Positions 23,263 to 34,050 of a stretch of DNA of 64,000 bases are shown here, piece after piece (within the stretch, counting starts at the first letter, position 1; each line of letters opens with the position of its first letter). The stretch comes from Theropithecus gelada. Its lineage: Eukaryota; Chordata; Mammalia; Primates; Cercopithecidae. The notes beneath the pieces were generated by a model. The model searched no databases and was not told the DNA's origin. It was given only the letters and a program-made list of their open reading frames with translations. The stretch covers positions 53,073,875-53,137,874 of the forward strand of contig NC_037689.1 of assembly GCF_003255815.1 (NCBI RefSeq). The letters run 5' to 3'. The translations under genes and the position numbers were made by a program.

Positions 23263-23549
23263 CTTTTTTGAGATGGAGTCTTGCTCTGTTGTCCAGGCTG
23301 AAGTGCAGTGGCACGATCTTGGCTCACTGCAACCTCTGCCTCCCAGGTTCAAACGATTCCTCTGCCTCAGCCTCCCGAGTAGCTGGGACTACAGGCATGC
23401 ACCACCACGTCCAGCTAATTTTTGTATTTTTAGTAGAGACAGGGTTTCACCATATTGGCCAGGCTGGTCTCGAACTCCTGACCTCATGATCCGCCCACCT
23501 CGGACTCCCAAAGTGCTTGGATTACAGGCGTGAGCCACCACGCCCAGCC
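23263..23549 (-). mobile_element. Alu (AluS-type), minus strand
   Basis: This full dimer starts TTTTTTGAGATGGAGTC and ends GAGCCACCACGCCCAGCC. Diverged flanks CTGTATATCTTTTT and CTGTGTGTCTTTTT may be an aged target-site duplication. Confidence 0.93.
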
Positions 23550-23559
23550 TACTGTGTGT

Positions 23560-23741
23560 CTTTTTAAAAGCTGACTAGAAGAATTACTTGAAATGTGCCC
23601 CGCACATAGAAATGATAAATACATGAGATAATGAATACTCTAAATACCGTGACTTGATCATTACACATTCTGTGTATGCAAAAAAAAAAAATCGCATGTA
23701 CTCCATAAATATGTACGAATATTATACTTCAGTAAAAAACA
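23560..23741 (+). mobile_element. L1MA-type 3' UTR fragment
   Basis: TACCGTGACTTGATCATTACACATTC and CATGTACTCCATAAATATGTACGAATATT are the L1MA 3' end. The same block occurs at ~3225-3300. Confidence 0.7.
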
Positions 23742-23918
23742 GGCTGGGTGTGGTCGCTCATGCCTGTAATCTCAGCCCCTTGGGAAGCCGAGGTGGGAGA
23801 AGTGTTTGATGCCAGGAATTTGAGAGCAGCCTGGGCAACACAGTGAGACTCTGTCTCTATTTAAAACAAACAAACAAACAAACAAACAAAATAAATCTAA
23901 AAATAAAAAAAAAAAAAG
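23742..23918 (+). mobile_element. Free Alu monomer (FLAM-type)
   Basis: A single left arm (GGCTGGGTGTGGTCGCTCATGCC...GAGACTCTGTCTC) is followed by an (AAAC)n and A-rich tail, with no right arm. Confidence 0.8.
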
Positions 23919-25760
23919 TCAATGGAAAAAGGTAAAACTGACAAACTCTCTTTTGTGCCCCATTAACAAATGTGAAACTTTGTTCTATGTAATAAAATAA
24001 GTATTACTGCACACTTGCAGTGCAGTCTCCTCAACACAAAAGAATAAGAACTGAACACTTTGCAATCACTTCATGAAGGTAAGAAGGGAGTTGAGACACT
24101 GAGGTCTTTTCTTCACTCTTTTGACATTTAACCAAAAATACAAATGAAACTCAAGTACCTTTAAACTCCAATGTAATAGAAATAAAAATAGTATGTGTCC
24201 TATATAGGTCATGAAATATGAATATTCTAAAAACGGTAGATATGGCATATACCAGAGAGTTATAGTCCTTTCCTCTTTGTTACTTGGGACTACTTTATCA
24301 TAATTATGTTTTGGGTTTTATAAAGAAGACATTACAAAAATTTTGACTGTTTATGTGAGGAGAAAATGATGATCTGGAAACAAACCTATGGATGGATGAT
24401 ATTTACTGGGATTGGAAGTCTCCTTGTAGATTTTGTGGATCTGTGTCTCTCTTGTTTGTTCATGTGTTAAAGAAATACACTTCAAACAGCATTTGCAAGT
24501 AAAAGGGAGATTTCTTAGGTGCAAACAAAATTTGAAAGTAATTTTTCATAATATACAATCTTCCAATAGTGAAAATAACTTCTATTCAAGCTCTATTTGT
24601 TTTGCCCATTGTCACTTCCATCTAAAATAAGACCTTGCTTTAGCAAGTCAACCATAGTGAACTTGCTTAGGGACAACCTCAGTTTTACATCTGACTTGGA
24701 ACTGCTTCGGAAGCCAGTGAGTAAATGACTTAAATATGCTTGTCATTTCCTTTGGTCTATGCCACTTGGATTTTCATCTATGATTATAATCCTGCATTTA
24801 TTCCTTGTGTGGTTTTTTTTTTTTATACAGCAGAAGCTAAAAGAATCACTGCCAATGCTAACCATTAAGACAAAATCATATTCTAGGTGGATGTGAGGCT
24901 TCATATTTTTATTAGAATGGAGGGATAAGAACGTAAGGTAGATAAAAAGCCTCAGACTATGTGAGTCTCCTGGTAACATACCACAGGAAACCTCTTTGCA
25001 ATATCAAGTACAGGAAACAGGTGCTGAAGAATTAAGGTCACGAAGCAGAAAAGGAATAGTTACAAACTCTTTCTCTCTTCTCTTCTCTTTCTCTCTTCCT
25101 CCCCCCTCACACACATGCACTATTTGCTTAAGTTTGTGCCTTTAGAAAAAGAAGTGAAATTCAGTATTTTTAGTTTCATTTTTCTTGCAGTTTTAAACTA
25201 CCATTATCTGGTGAAGATGAAATGAATGAAATACTACCAAGAGGATCAAGATCCTGACAACTGAAGGGCTGATTACATCTCTCTGTTCCATTACTGATGT
25301 AAATTTTTGCTGAATTGGGAAACATGAGGCATTTTTAATGACAGTAAGTCCACTTTAGTGAAAGTATGCCTTACCGAATAAATCAGAACCAAGAGAACAT
25401 CATGAACGACGCTCATGAGCATCGATGTTAATATTTCTGACAGTTTAATTACATCATATTGGAGCTCTAGGAACTCAGTTGTACTGTGTTAAAATTCAGG
25501 CACAGTTCAATGAAGTGACTGGCATTCCTGTTCCTGAATTATTTCAAAGATCAAATTATAAAGTATAAACCTAATGATGTCAGCCAAGTTTATCTTTCCA
25601 GATAAACTCTCTGTGAGTCTTTAATATGAGTGTCCAAGTATAATGCAAATGTAAAATTGGCTTATTTGCTTTAATGGAAAACTTTTATAGCAGTGATAAT
25701 TGCATCCATTCAGATATTTTTTGAGTGCCTATTACATTCTAGGTAGTATAAAAACAAGTA

Positions 25761-26048
25761 GGCCGGGCGCGGTGGCTCACGCCTGTAATCCCAGCACTTT
25801 GGGAGGCCGAGGCGGGCGGATCACAAGGTCAGGAGATCGAGACCACAGTGAAACCCCGTCTCTACTAAAAATACAAAAAATTAGCCGGGCGCGGTGGCGG
25901 GCGCCTGTAGTCCCAGCTACTCAGGAGGCTGAGGCAGGAGAATGGCGTGAACCCAGGAGGCGGAGCTTGCAGTGAGCCGAGATCGCGCCACTGCACTCCA
26001 GTCTGGGCGACAGCGTGAGACTCTGTCTCAAAAAAAAAAAAAAAAAAA
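25761..26048 (+). mobile_element. Young AluY with 12-bp left-arm deletion and perfect duplication
   Basis: The flanks AAAAACAAGTA at 25750-25760 and 26049-26059 are identical. The body is near consensus AluY, except that GAGACCA joins directly to CAGTGAAACC at 25845/25846, removing the 12 bp TCCTGGCTAACA. As I recall, this deletion marks Old World monkey AluYRd-type elements. It interrupts an L2 3' end (25690-25749). Confidence 0.92.
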
Positions 26049-26127
26049 AAAAACAAGTAGAATATAATCTTGTTTTCTTCTTTTCTCAATATTTTCACGA
26101 TTTCTCAAGATGGTTTTAACTCATTGT

Positions 26128-26443
26128 TTGTTTTGTTTGTTTGTTTTTGTTTTTGTTTTTGAGATAGAGTCGTGCTCTGTCGTCCAGGCTGGAGTGCAGT
26201 GGTGGAATCTCAGCTAGCTGCAACCTCTGCCTCCCGTGTTCAAGCGATTCTCTTGCCTCAGCCTCCTGAGCAGCTGGGACTACAGGCACATGCCACCATG
26301 CCCGGCTAATTTTTTGTATATTTTAGTAGAGATGGGGTTTCACCGTGTCAGCCAGGATAGTCTCAATTTCCTGACCTCGTGATCTGCCGGCCTCGGCCTC
26401 CCAAAGTGCTGGGATTACAGGCATGAGCCACCACGCCCAGGCT
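26128..26443 (-). mobile_element. Alu (AluY-type), minus strand
   Basis: A (TTTG)n/(TTTTTG)n tail is followed by a full Alu ending CACCACGCCCAGG. It lies ~80 bp from the AluY above in the opposite direction. Confidence 0.92.
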
Positions 26444-26525
26444 CATCTCTTTTTAAGAATCGAAATCAGACATCACATATGTGCATGAATAGAAGTAAAT
26501 CAACTCATTGAAAAATGCTTAATGC

Positions 26526-27189
26526 GAGACTAGCGAACAATACAGTCAGGATGGCTAAAGGTGACCCCAAGAAACCAAAGGGCAAGATGTCTACTTATGC
26601 CTTCTTTGTGCAGACGTGCAGAGAAGAACATAAGAAAAACCCAGAGGTCCCTGTCAATTTTGCAGAATTTTCCAAGAAGTGCTGTGAGAGGTGGAAGACA
26701 ATGTCCGGGAAAGAGAAATCTAAATTTGATGAAATGGCAAAGGCAGATAAAGTGCTCTATGATCGGGAAATGAAGGATTATGGACCAGCTAAGGGAGGCA
26801 AGAAGAAGGAGGATCCTAATGCTCCCAAAAGGCCACCGTCTGGATTCTTCCTGTTCTGTTCAGAATTCCACCCCAAGATCAAATCCACAAACCCCGACAT
26901 CTCTATTGGAGATGTGGCAAAAAAGCTGGGTGAGATGTGGAATAATTTAAATGACAGTGAAAAGCAGCCTTACATCACTAAGGCAGCAAAGCTGAAGGAG
27001 AAGTATGAGAAGGATGCTGCTGACTATAAGTCGAAAGGAAAGTTTGATGGTGCAAAGGGTCCTGCTAAAGTTGCCTGGAAAAAGGTTGAAGAGGAAGATG
27101 AAGAAGAGGAGGAGGAAGAAGAGAAGAAGAGAAGAAGAAGAAGGAGGAGGAGGAGGAGGAGGATGAATAAAGAAACTATCTGTCAAAAA
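26526..27189 (+). pseudogene. HMGB3: HMGB3 processed retrocopy with intact HMG boxes and frameshifted tail
   Basis: The frame from ATG 26551 matches HMGB3, the X-linked chromatin protein that bends DNA with two HMG boxes. It is closer to HMGB3 than to HMGB1 or HMGB2 (MAKGDPKKPKGKMS, KNPEVPVNFAEFSKK, GPAKGG). Box A spans about residues 8-78 and box B about 90-160. Both lack stops and gaps, apart from one Lys missing in a KKK run. There are no introns, an A tail, and identical 15-bp flanks AAAAATGCTTAATGC (26511-26525 and 27190-27204), so this is an L1-made copy. In the Glu-rich tail a net -1 shift near 27121-27135 makes the frame read Lys/Arg. The parental TAA is at 27168-27170, while the shifted frame runs to 27201. 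Substitutions such as Arg to Trp and Arg to His look like CpG decay. It lies antisense to DMD. No promoter is visible, and expression is doubtful. Confidence 0.95.
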
Positions 27190-27354
27190 AAAAATGCTTA
27201 ATGCCTAATATTTTCTGTGTCAGAATATATTGTAAAAGTTAAAACAGCTAAATGAAACCTGAAGTTAAAGTAATACCACTGTAATATTTGATACTAACCC
27301 AGATTTTTAAAATGCCTTTTAAAAACCACAGAAGTTTAAAAACAGTAAGATTAA

Positions 27355-27760
27355 TTTATTTATTCAAATATTTATTAAAATCCAACTATTGTTCACTGAA
27401 GATATATCAATAGGCAAACCGCACCCACACACTCTCTCTGTGAAACTCGCATTCTTATGGAGGCACACAGGCTTAACAAGTAAATAAGTAAACTATATAG
27501 GTATGTTGAGTGGTGATGAACACTCTGAGGAGAGGGCTAGCAAGGGACAATGAGAGTCATCAGAAAGTGGAGTCTTGGAAGTCCTCATTGATGAGATGCA
27601 GTTGAGCAAAAGCTTTAAGAACTGGAGGGTATGAGTTGCACAAGTATTTGAGGGAAAAGTGCTCCACACGGAAGGACTGGCAAATGTAAAGACTCTGAGA
27701 GGGGAGTGTGACTGACTTGCTCAAGTACAGCAAGAAATCCAATGTAGATAAAGCAGAGTG
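27355..27760 (-). mobile_element. L2 LINE 3' portion, minus strand
   Basis: TTATTCAAATATTTATTAAAATCC is the reversed L2 end. It is followed by CATTCTTATGGAGGC and GTGGAGTCTTGGAAGTCC, the complement of L2 coding text. The piece at 25690-25749 may be part of another L2 cut by the AluY. Confidence 0.6.
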
Positions 27761-27789
27761 AACAAGAGCTGGGAAAACAGTACTTCCCT

Positions 27790-28112
27790 GGCCTGGGAAT
27801 TTGGATTTGGCCACATAACCTACTTTGGAAAATGGAATGTAAGCAGGCATGACAAAAGTAGAGGCTTAGAATGTCTTTGCATGGTTGGGGTTGCCCTCTT
27901 GTGCTTATGTGCACAAGAAGCATATGGCCCAGGTAGCTTGCTGGCCCAAGAAGGATGACAGACATGTTGAACAGATCTGAACCCAGACCACAACTTGGTG
28001 TCAAGTCCAGCTGAGTGCCAGCAAAAGTTCAGTCAAACAACAGATGCATGAACAAGAAATATGCAACTTGAGAATTTTGTGGTTATTTGTTATGCAGCAA
28101 CAGCTGACTGAT
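27790..28112 (+). mobile_element. MLT1-type LTR (ERVL-MaLR)
   Basis: TTGGCCACATAACCTACTTTGG...GGAATGTAAGCAGG and the end TTGTGGTTATTTGTTATGCAGCAACAG...TGACTGATACA follow MLT1 LTR text. Confidence 0.65.
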
Positions 28113-28194
28113 ACACTATTATGGACATCAAACAAGCCAGATACAATATGGTTTGTCTAATAATACACTATGTAGCTACAACACAATAGGTGTA

Positions 28195-28570
28195 GTATTA
28201 ATCCATTTTCACACTGCTATAGAGATACTACCTGAGACTCGGTAATTTATAAAGGAAAGAGGTTTAATTGACTCACAGTTCCAGATGGCTGGGGAGGCCC
28301 CAGGAGGCCTAATGATTATAAGCTTACAATCATGGTGGAAGGCAAAGGGGAAGCAAGGCACCTCTTATATGGCAGCAGGAGAGAGAGAGAGAATGAGGGG
28401 GGAAGTGCCACACACTTTTAAAACCATCAGCTCTCCTGAGAACTCACTATCACGAGAACAGCATGGGGGAAAACTTCATGATACAATCACCTCCCACCAG
28501 GTCCCTCCCCTGACACATGGGGATTACAATTCGAGATGAGATTTGGGTGGGAACACGGAGCCAAACCATA
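28195..28570 (-). mobile_element. MaLR LTR (MSTA/THE1-type), minus strand
   Basis: TATTAATCCATTTTCACACTGC...GGTAATTTATAAAGGAAAGAGG and GATTTGGGTGGGAACACGG...CCAAACCATA are the reversed MSTA/THE1 LTR. No internal region follows, so it is a solo LTR. Confidence 0.88.
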
Positions 28571-29349
28571 AATTGGCAACCCCAAAATATTTCTGACTCT
28601 AACAATAATACCTGTCATCACAAGCTCCTCATCACCAAAAACAAAACAAAAACACCTTTTCACTTTTTTCAGTTATTCAACAAGAAAATACTTATTGAGT
28701 TCCAGTTTCACACTAGAGACTTGCACAGCCCTTATCCCTACTTCATGGATTCACTGCCTGCTCAAATAGCATATTGCTAGTGTTTGGGGGATTTTAAACT
28801 TAGTTGATGATAATTCTTTTTTTTTTCCAGGTAGATATTTTAATGTAACAATATAATGATATAGGCAATGATATAATCAATTATATGATTTCAGATTTCA
28901 CATTGTAATTATCCTTTAAGAAACTGCTATTTCTATAGTTTTGGTGAAATTGCAAAGAAAAAAATTCACAATGATCTGAAAATGCTATTAAAATACACCC
29001 CCCTTTTTTTTTTCAACTACATATCTCTATGAGGTCAGACTTTGACAAAACAGCATAACAGATGCAATGCAGAAGCAGAAAAGAGCCCAGCTGTCCTGTT
29101 AATATTATAAGATATTAAAGAGATTTGCAAAAATGTAAAGTGATACCACTATATAAAATGATAAAATGATAGTCAAAATGTAAAATAGCCACTTTTTAAA
29201 ATGTGGCTGCTAGAAGACTTTAAATTACATTATTTGTTGTTTGAGATGATATAATTATTTTTTCATATGATATGCAATATGCATTAACATGATTTTATTA
29301 TTGCTTTTAAAAAATAAATATTTAAAAATTGTGAAAATGTAGATTATAA

Positions 29350-29500
29350 GTTTCCCAAACTTCCACCCCCACCCACCACCAGCACCAAGAATTCTGGTTC
29401 CATAGGAATGGGCTTGGGCCTGGAAATGTTCATTTTGTATAATTCCTCCAGGTGATTATGATGCAGACAGGCCTCATCTACCCTTCAGACAGGTGCTGTC
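29350..29500. mobile_element. MER5A-type hAT fragment
   Basis: AAGAATTCTGGTTCCATAGG...CTGGAAATGTTCATTTTG...CCAGGTGATTATGATGCAGAC matches the core of MER5A, a short hAT element. Confidence 0.6.
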
Positions 29501-29724
29501 TAAGGCCCCTCCCACTCCTAAAGTGTAAACAGAAAGAATGAAGAGAAATATATTATTTTAAGGTCAATGGAGAGATTTGAAATGGTGTTTTTGTTTCCTC
29601 TGTGTAGATTTCAGGGCCAGTCATGTGACCTCACTACAAACAAGTTTTTTTTTGTGTCAATGGATGGCAATTCTTTAACACTTAAACTTGACTCTACTCC
29701 AAGGTGATTTCCAGAAACACACAT

Positions 29725-30017
29725 AAATAATAGATGTCAGTGTGGATGTGGATGTGGTGAAAACAGAACACTTTTACACTGCTGGTGGGAATGTAAACTA
29801 GGACAACCACTATGGAAAACACTATGGAGGCTCCTTAAAGGACTAAAATGTAGAACTACCATTATTACTGGGTATCTACCCAAAGGAAAGGAAGTCCTTA
29901 TGTGAAAAATATACTTGCATACCAAGATTATAGCAGCACGATTCATAATTGCAGAAATATGGAACCAGCTTAAATGCCCATCAACTAACGAGTGGATAAA
30001 GAAAATGCAGTATATAC

Positions 30018-30049
<32 letters not shown>

Positions 30050-30054
30050 GTATG

Positions 30055-30088
<34 letters not shown>

Positions 30089-30452
30089 ATGGAATACTAC
30101 TCAGCCACAAAAAGGAATGAAATAATGGCATTCATAGCAACCTGGATGGAGTTGGAGACCATTATTCTAAGTAAAGTAACTCAGGAATAGACAACCAAAC
30201 ATTGTATGTTCTCACTTATAAGTGGGAGTTAAGCTATGCAGATACAAAGGCATAAGAATGATACAATGGACTCTGGGGACTCAGGGGGAAGGGTGGGAGT
30301 GCAGTGAAGGATAAAAGGCTGCACGCTGGGTACAGTGTACACTGCTCAGGTGATGGGTGCACCAAAATGTCAGAAATCACCACCGAACAACTTATTCATG
30401 TAACCAAACACTACCTATTCCCTGAAAACTATTGAAATAATAAAAAGAAAAA
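29725..30452 (+). mobile_element. Primate L1 3' end (ORF2 tail and 3' UTR), 5'-truncated
   Basis: One frame keeps L1 ORF2 carboxy-terminal text (CPSTNEWIKKMQYI, then MEYYSATKRNE...TWMELETIILSKVTQE). It is followed by 3' UTR sequence of L1PB/L1PA type ending AACTATTGAAATAATAAAAAG. A dinucleotide microsatellite interrupts the frame. It is antisense to DMD and not able to move. Confidence 0.85.
30018..30088. repeat. Palindromic (GT)n-(TA)n-(CA)n microsatellite inside L1
   Basis: About 11 GT units, a TA/GTAT centre and about 15 CA units are arranged as inverted arms that can fold on themselves. It sits where intact L1 has a short TATATACACC stretch. Confidence 0.95.
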
Positions 30453-31317
30453 TAATGGTTTTTGAATTATTAGCTAGTTAGTCATCTTGGCTTGTCTGTT
30501 GTGGTCCAAATAAATCACTGAAACATTTTTTAAAATAAGGAAAGACATAGTCAAAGTTAAACAGTACCGTGATACAGCACAATATGATAGTCTCCTTTAA
30601 TCACTGCTGAAATGAAGAAAAAATAAGTCGGATGACTCAATTTAATCTGAGAAAAAAGAAAAGGAATGCTTTGCCATGGCAAGATATTCTTCAGTCTTCT
30701 GAAACATAACGATGGTTTCAGATCCCTTTCTTGAAAGGATGATATGCCATCTGACTCACTTCCCTTTCTTTGATTCAAATACTGATAACGGTTTTATTTA
30801 CTTAAAAAGTGATTTTAGCCAGAACCTATGCAGCCGATGCAGAATAGACACAAGAATCACTCCTGTGATTCTGTCTGAATCTAAATAAATTATTTTCTCT
30901 TTTTTAAAAAAGGAGTTGTGTACAAGAAATTATTTTTTCTTATAAAGGGGACTGTGTATGAGCAAATATGCCCACCAACATTTTTCTTTGGATTTTAACC
31001 AGTGTCCAACTTGATGTGTTATCTTACTACTTGTGTATTTCCTGCCTTTCTCCAGTATTTTTTAGAAGAAAAAGCACAATGATTTATCCAATACCCAATA
31101 TTTGGCTTCAATTAATTTTTTTCCTTATGATATAGGACAGATGCTTTCAATTTCACACATAAATTCTGTGTGTAACATCTTTAATATATTATGGTGTACA
31201 GTGTTGTTGCTGATTACCAGCTGATCAGTTTTGAATGGCGGTGAAAGCTAAATATCTTAAACGTGTGGGCTGTTCCATGTGTACACAAGAATGTATTGTG
31301 CTTGATTTCCAAAAAAT

Positions 31318-32455
31318 TAACTCAATAAGCACTTTACTGATTGTCGCACAGAGTGTCCTCACATAGTAATGACAATGAGCAAGACTTATATCCCGTCCTT
31401 AAGGAGCTTAAGTTCTAGGGAGTTGTAGGCAGAAGCAAGAAGTACTAGTAACTGCCTGAAAACATGGCCGGGTGTGGTGGCTCACGCCTGTAATCCCAGC
31501 ACTTTGGGAGGCTGAGGCGGGTGGATTGCTTGAGGTCAGGAGTTCAAGAACAGCCTGGCCAACATGGTGAAACCCTATCTCTACTAAAAATACAAGAAAA
31601 ATTAGCCAGGCATGGTGGCAGGCTTGTAATCCCAGCTACTCGGGAGGGTGAGGCAGGAGAATTACTTGAACCCAGGAGGTGGAGGTTGCAGTGAGCCGAG
31701 ATCGTGCCACTGCACTCCAGCCTGGGCAATAAAGCGAGACTTCGTCTCACACAAAAGAAACAACACCACCACCACCACCGCCAACAACACCAGAACGATA
31801 TAATGCATGATTAAGTTTCAAAAGAAAACTCACTAAGTGAAAAGAAAGGATGCTATATTTCAGGTTAAGAACATAATGTACTCAAGGCAAAAGAGCACAT
31901 TTATTTATTCTGTTGTCAAACAGAAGGCATAAAATGCTTACGGAGGGGAATAATATGATACCATTTGAATGGCAGAAGAGGAACTAAAGTATCTGGAAGA
32001 TAGCCTAGAAAGGGAGAGAGACCAAAGGCAGAGGAACCAATTAGGAAAGTATTCATATTGTCTGTTCAGGTAGTACATGATGAGGACTAAATTTGGGTAG
32101 AAGTAGCTGAATTGAAAAATTTTGTTCTTTTTTATAAGTAGCAAAACAGACTGACCTTGGTGACTGGATTGATGGTGGTGGAACATAGCTAAGGAAGGCA
32201 GGTAAAGGAAGAATGTGTAGAAAATGACTTTTTATAGATTGGGAAATTGGAAGAGATGTTCCAAAGGTTGATCATGATTTCAGATTGGGCTCTATTTTTA
32301 TTTACAATTTTATCCAGAAGATGCTCAGGTGGGAGGTCTGGGCTGGAAATCTTAAGAGTTGTCAACATAGCAGAAGCCAAAGAATGGAAGGAGTGCCCAG
32401 GGAGAGTGAAGAAGGGTGAAGGGGATGGAGAATCTTGAGGAAAACCTTGATGTGA
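31318..32455 (-). mobile_element. L2 LINE, minus strand, split by an Alu
   Basis: Reversed L2 3' end text (TTAAGGAGCTTAAGTTCTAGGG at ~31400) resumes after the nested Alu with GACCAAAGGCAGAGGAACCAATTAGG and AGGTCTGGGCTGGAAATC. This is the complement of the L2 RT region. It is decayed. Confidence 0.65.
31466..31763 (+). mobile_element. Alu (AluS-type) nested in L2
   Basis: GGCCGGGTGTGGTGGCTCACG starts a full dimer ending GCGAGACTTCGTCTC. An A/C-rich tail with (CAC)n follows to ~31790. Confidence 0.93.
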
Positions 32456-32469
32456 TATACTGAGGATAC

Positions 32470-33130
32470 CTTACCTATATGGTAATCTGGCATAAAACAT
32501 TTAACCTGAACCCAATCACTTGGATTCAAGCAGACAAATTCAAATTGGGGGACATTCTACAAAACATCTAGCCTGACCTCTTCTAATATATCAATGTCAT
32601 GAAAGATTTAAAGAGGCTGGGAAAGTGCTTCAGATTAAAGGAGACTACAGGGACATAACAAAATGCAAAGCTGTGCCTTCATTGATCCTGAATGAAAAAT
32701 ATCGCTATAAGGAATATTAATTGGCAGAATTGGAGGTATTTGAAGTTCTACATTAGATAACAGTATTGTTCTTTTTTGAGTGTAGTAACTGTGCTTATGT
32801 AAGAATATCTTTCATTTTAGAAGACACATGTTCAAGTGTTTCAGGGTGAAGTGTTATGTATGAAACATAACCACTGAGTGGATCAGTGAAAAAAATCAAC
32901 AAACTGTATACACACATGAATATGATTAAATATGCACATAAAATATAAGCACATACAGTATATAAAGATACATTAAAATACAGATATACATGTTAATCTA
33001 AATATATGCAATCCATTTAACAACACATGAATGTAAAAGTACATAAATAGATATAAAGCAAATGTGGCAAACTGTTGAATTAATTGCAATTTTGCCGTAA
33101 GTTTGAAATTGTTCTAAATAAAAAGCTAGG
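32470..33130 (+). mobile_element. Old L1 3' UTR (L1ME-type)
   Basis: AAATTCAAATTGGGGGACATTCTAC and AAGGAGACTACAGGGACATAAC, with the end GTAAGTTTGAAATTGTTCTAAATAAAAAG, match the L1ME 3' end also seen at 5580-6292. An AT-rich stretch with TATACACACATG lies in its middle. Confidence 0.7.
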
Positions 33131-33344
33131 GAGCCATTATGTCATAAACCTCAAATGTACATGATAAATTTTATTTTTTAAAAAGCAAAGGAACAGTTTA
33201 CTTTTTAAATAAACAAAATATAAAATGCTTCAAAAAACAGTAATCTGGTGGAAAGTTAGGAGTCATCAGAGATAAGGAGTTGTTCGGACATCATAGATTT
33301 GTGTATGGAGCCCATGAGAGCCAATAGAGGATAAACATTGTTAA

Positions 33345-33470
33345 TTTCCATTTTGTTCTGTATTTGCTTCCTCCAATAGAATGTAAGTTTCATTAGCACA
33401 TTGTCTCAGTAAGAACTGTACAGAACACAAATGGTACATAGAGACTCAGTGATAAGTATTTCATGGCTTG
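33345..33470 (+). mobile_element. L2 3' end fragment
   Basis: CAATAGAATGTAAGTTTCATTAGC...CAGTGATAAGTATTTCATGG resembles the L2 3' end. Confidence 0.5.
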
Positions 33471-33726
33471 AGGAAATATGCTGACTCTTTAGACACATCA
33501 CCTAGTATGACTTGTCTCATGTATCACTTAAAAGAAAATCAGTCGTCGGGGATGTATATTTAAAGAATGCAGCTCTATCCAGAATGTGGTTCAGCAAATC
33601 CCAGCCTTATATCTCAAACCTTCAAAGCACGAGGATACACACTGCATTTATTTAAACACCTGTGTGCATCCTTCAAGAAGACAGTAAGGTTTTTTCCCTT
33701 TTTAAATGAAGTTAGCTTATGCAGTT

Positions 33727-34050
33727 TGATATGGTTTGGTTCTGTGTCCCCACCCAAATCTCATGTTGAATTTGTAATCCCCATGTGCTGTGGGAGGGAT
33801 CTGGTGGGAGGTGATTGGATCATGGGGGCGGTTTCCCCCATGCTGTTCTCATGATAGTGAGTTCGTGTAAGATCGTGTAAAAGTGTGGCGGTTCCCCCCT
33901 TGTTGTCTCTCTCCTGCCGCTACGTAGCACTGGCCTTGCTTCCCCTTCACCTTCCCCAGCCATGTGGAATTGAGGCAATAAACCTCTTTTCTTCATAAAT
34001 TACCCAGTCTCAGGTAGTTCTTTATAGCCATGTGAAAACAGACTAATACA
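33727..34050 (+). mobile_element. Solo MaLR LTR (MSTA/THE1-type) with 5-bp duplication
   Basis: It begins TGATATGGTTTGG and ends GACTAATACA. CAGTT directly flanks both sides (33722-33726 and 34051-34055). Inside is GGGGGCGGTTTCCCCCATGCTG and an AATAAA near the end. No gag or pol sequence is attached. Confidence 0.92.

Noticed and set aside
26947..27186. Minus-strand Pro/Ser/Leu-rich frame
   Set aside because: Shadow of the GA-rich tail of the HMGB3 retrocopy.
29737..30190. Frames with Cys-Val and His-Thr repeats
   Set aside because: Products of the GT/CA microsatellite within an L1 ORF2 remnant, not genes.
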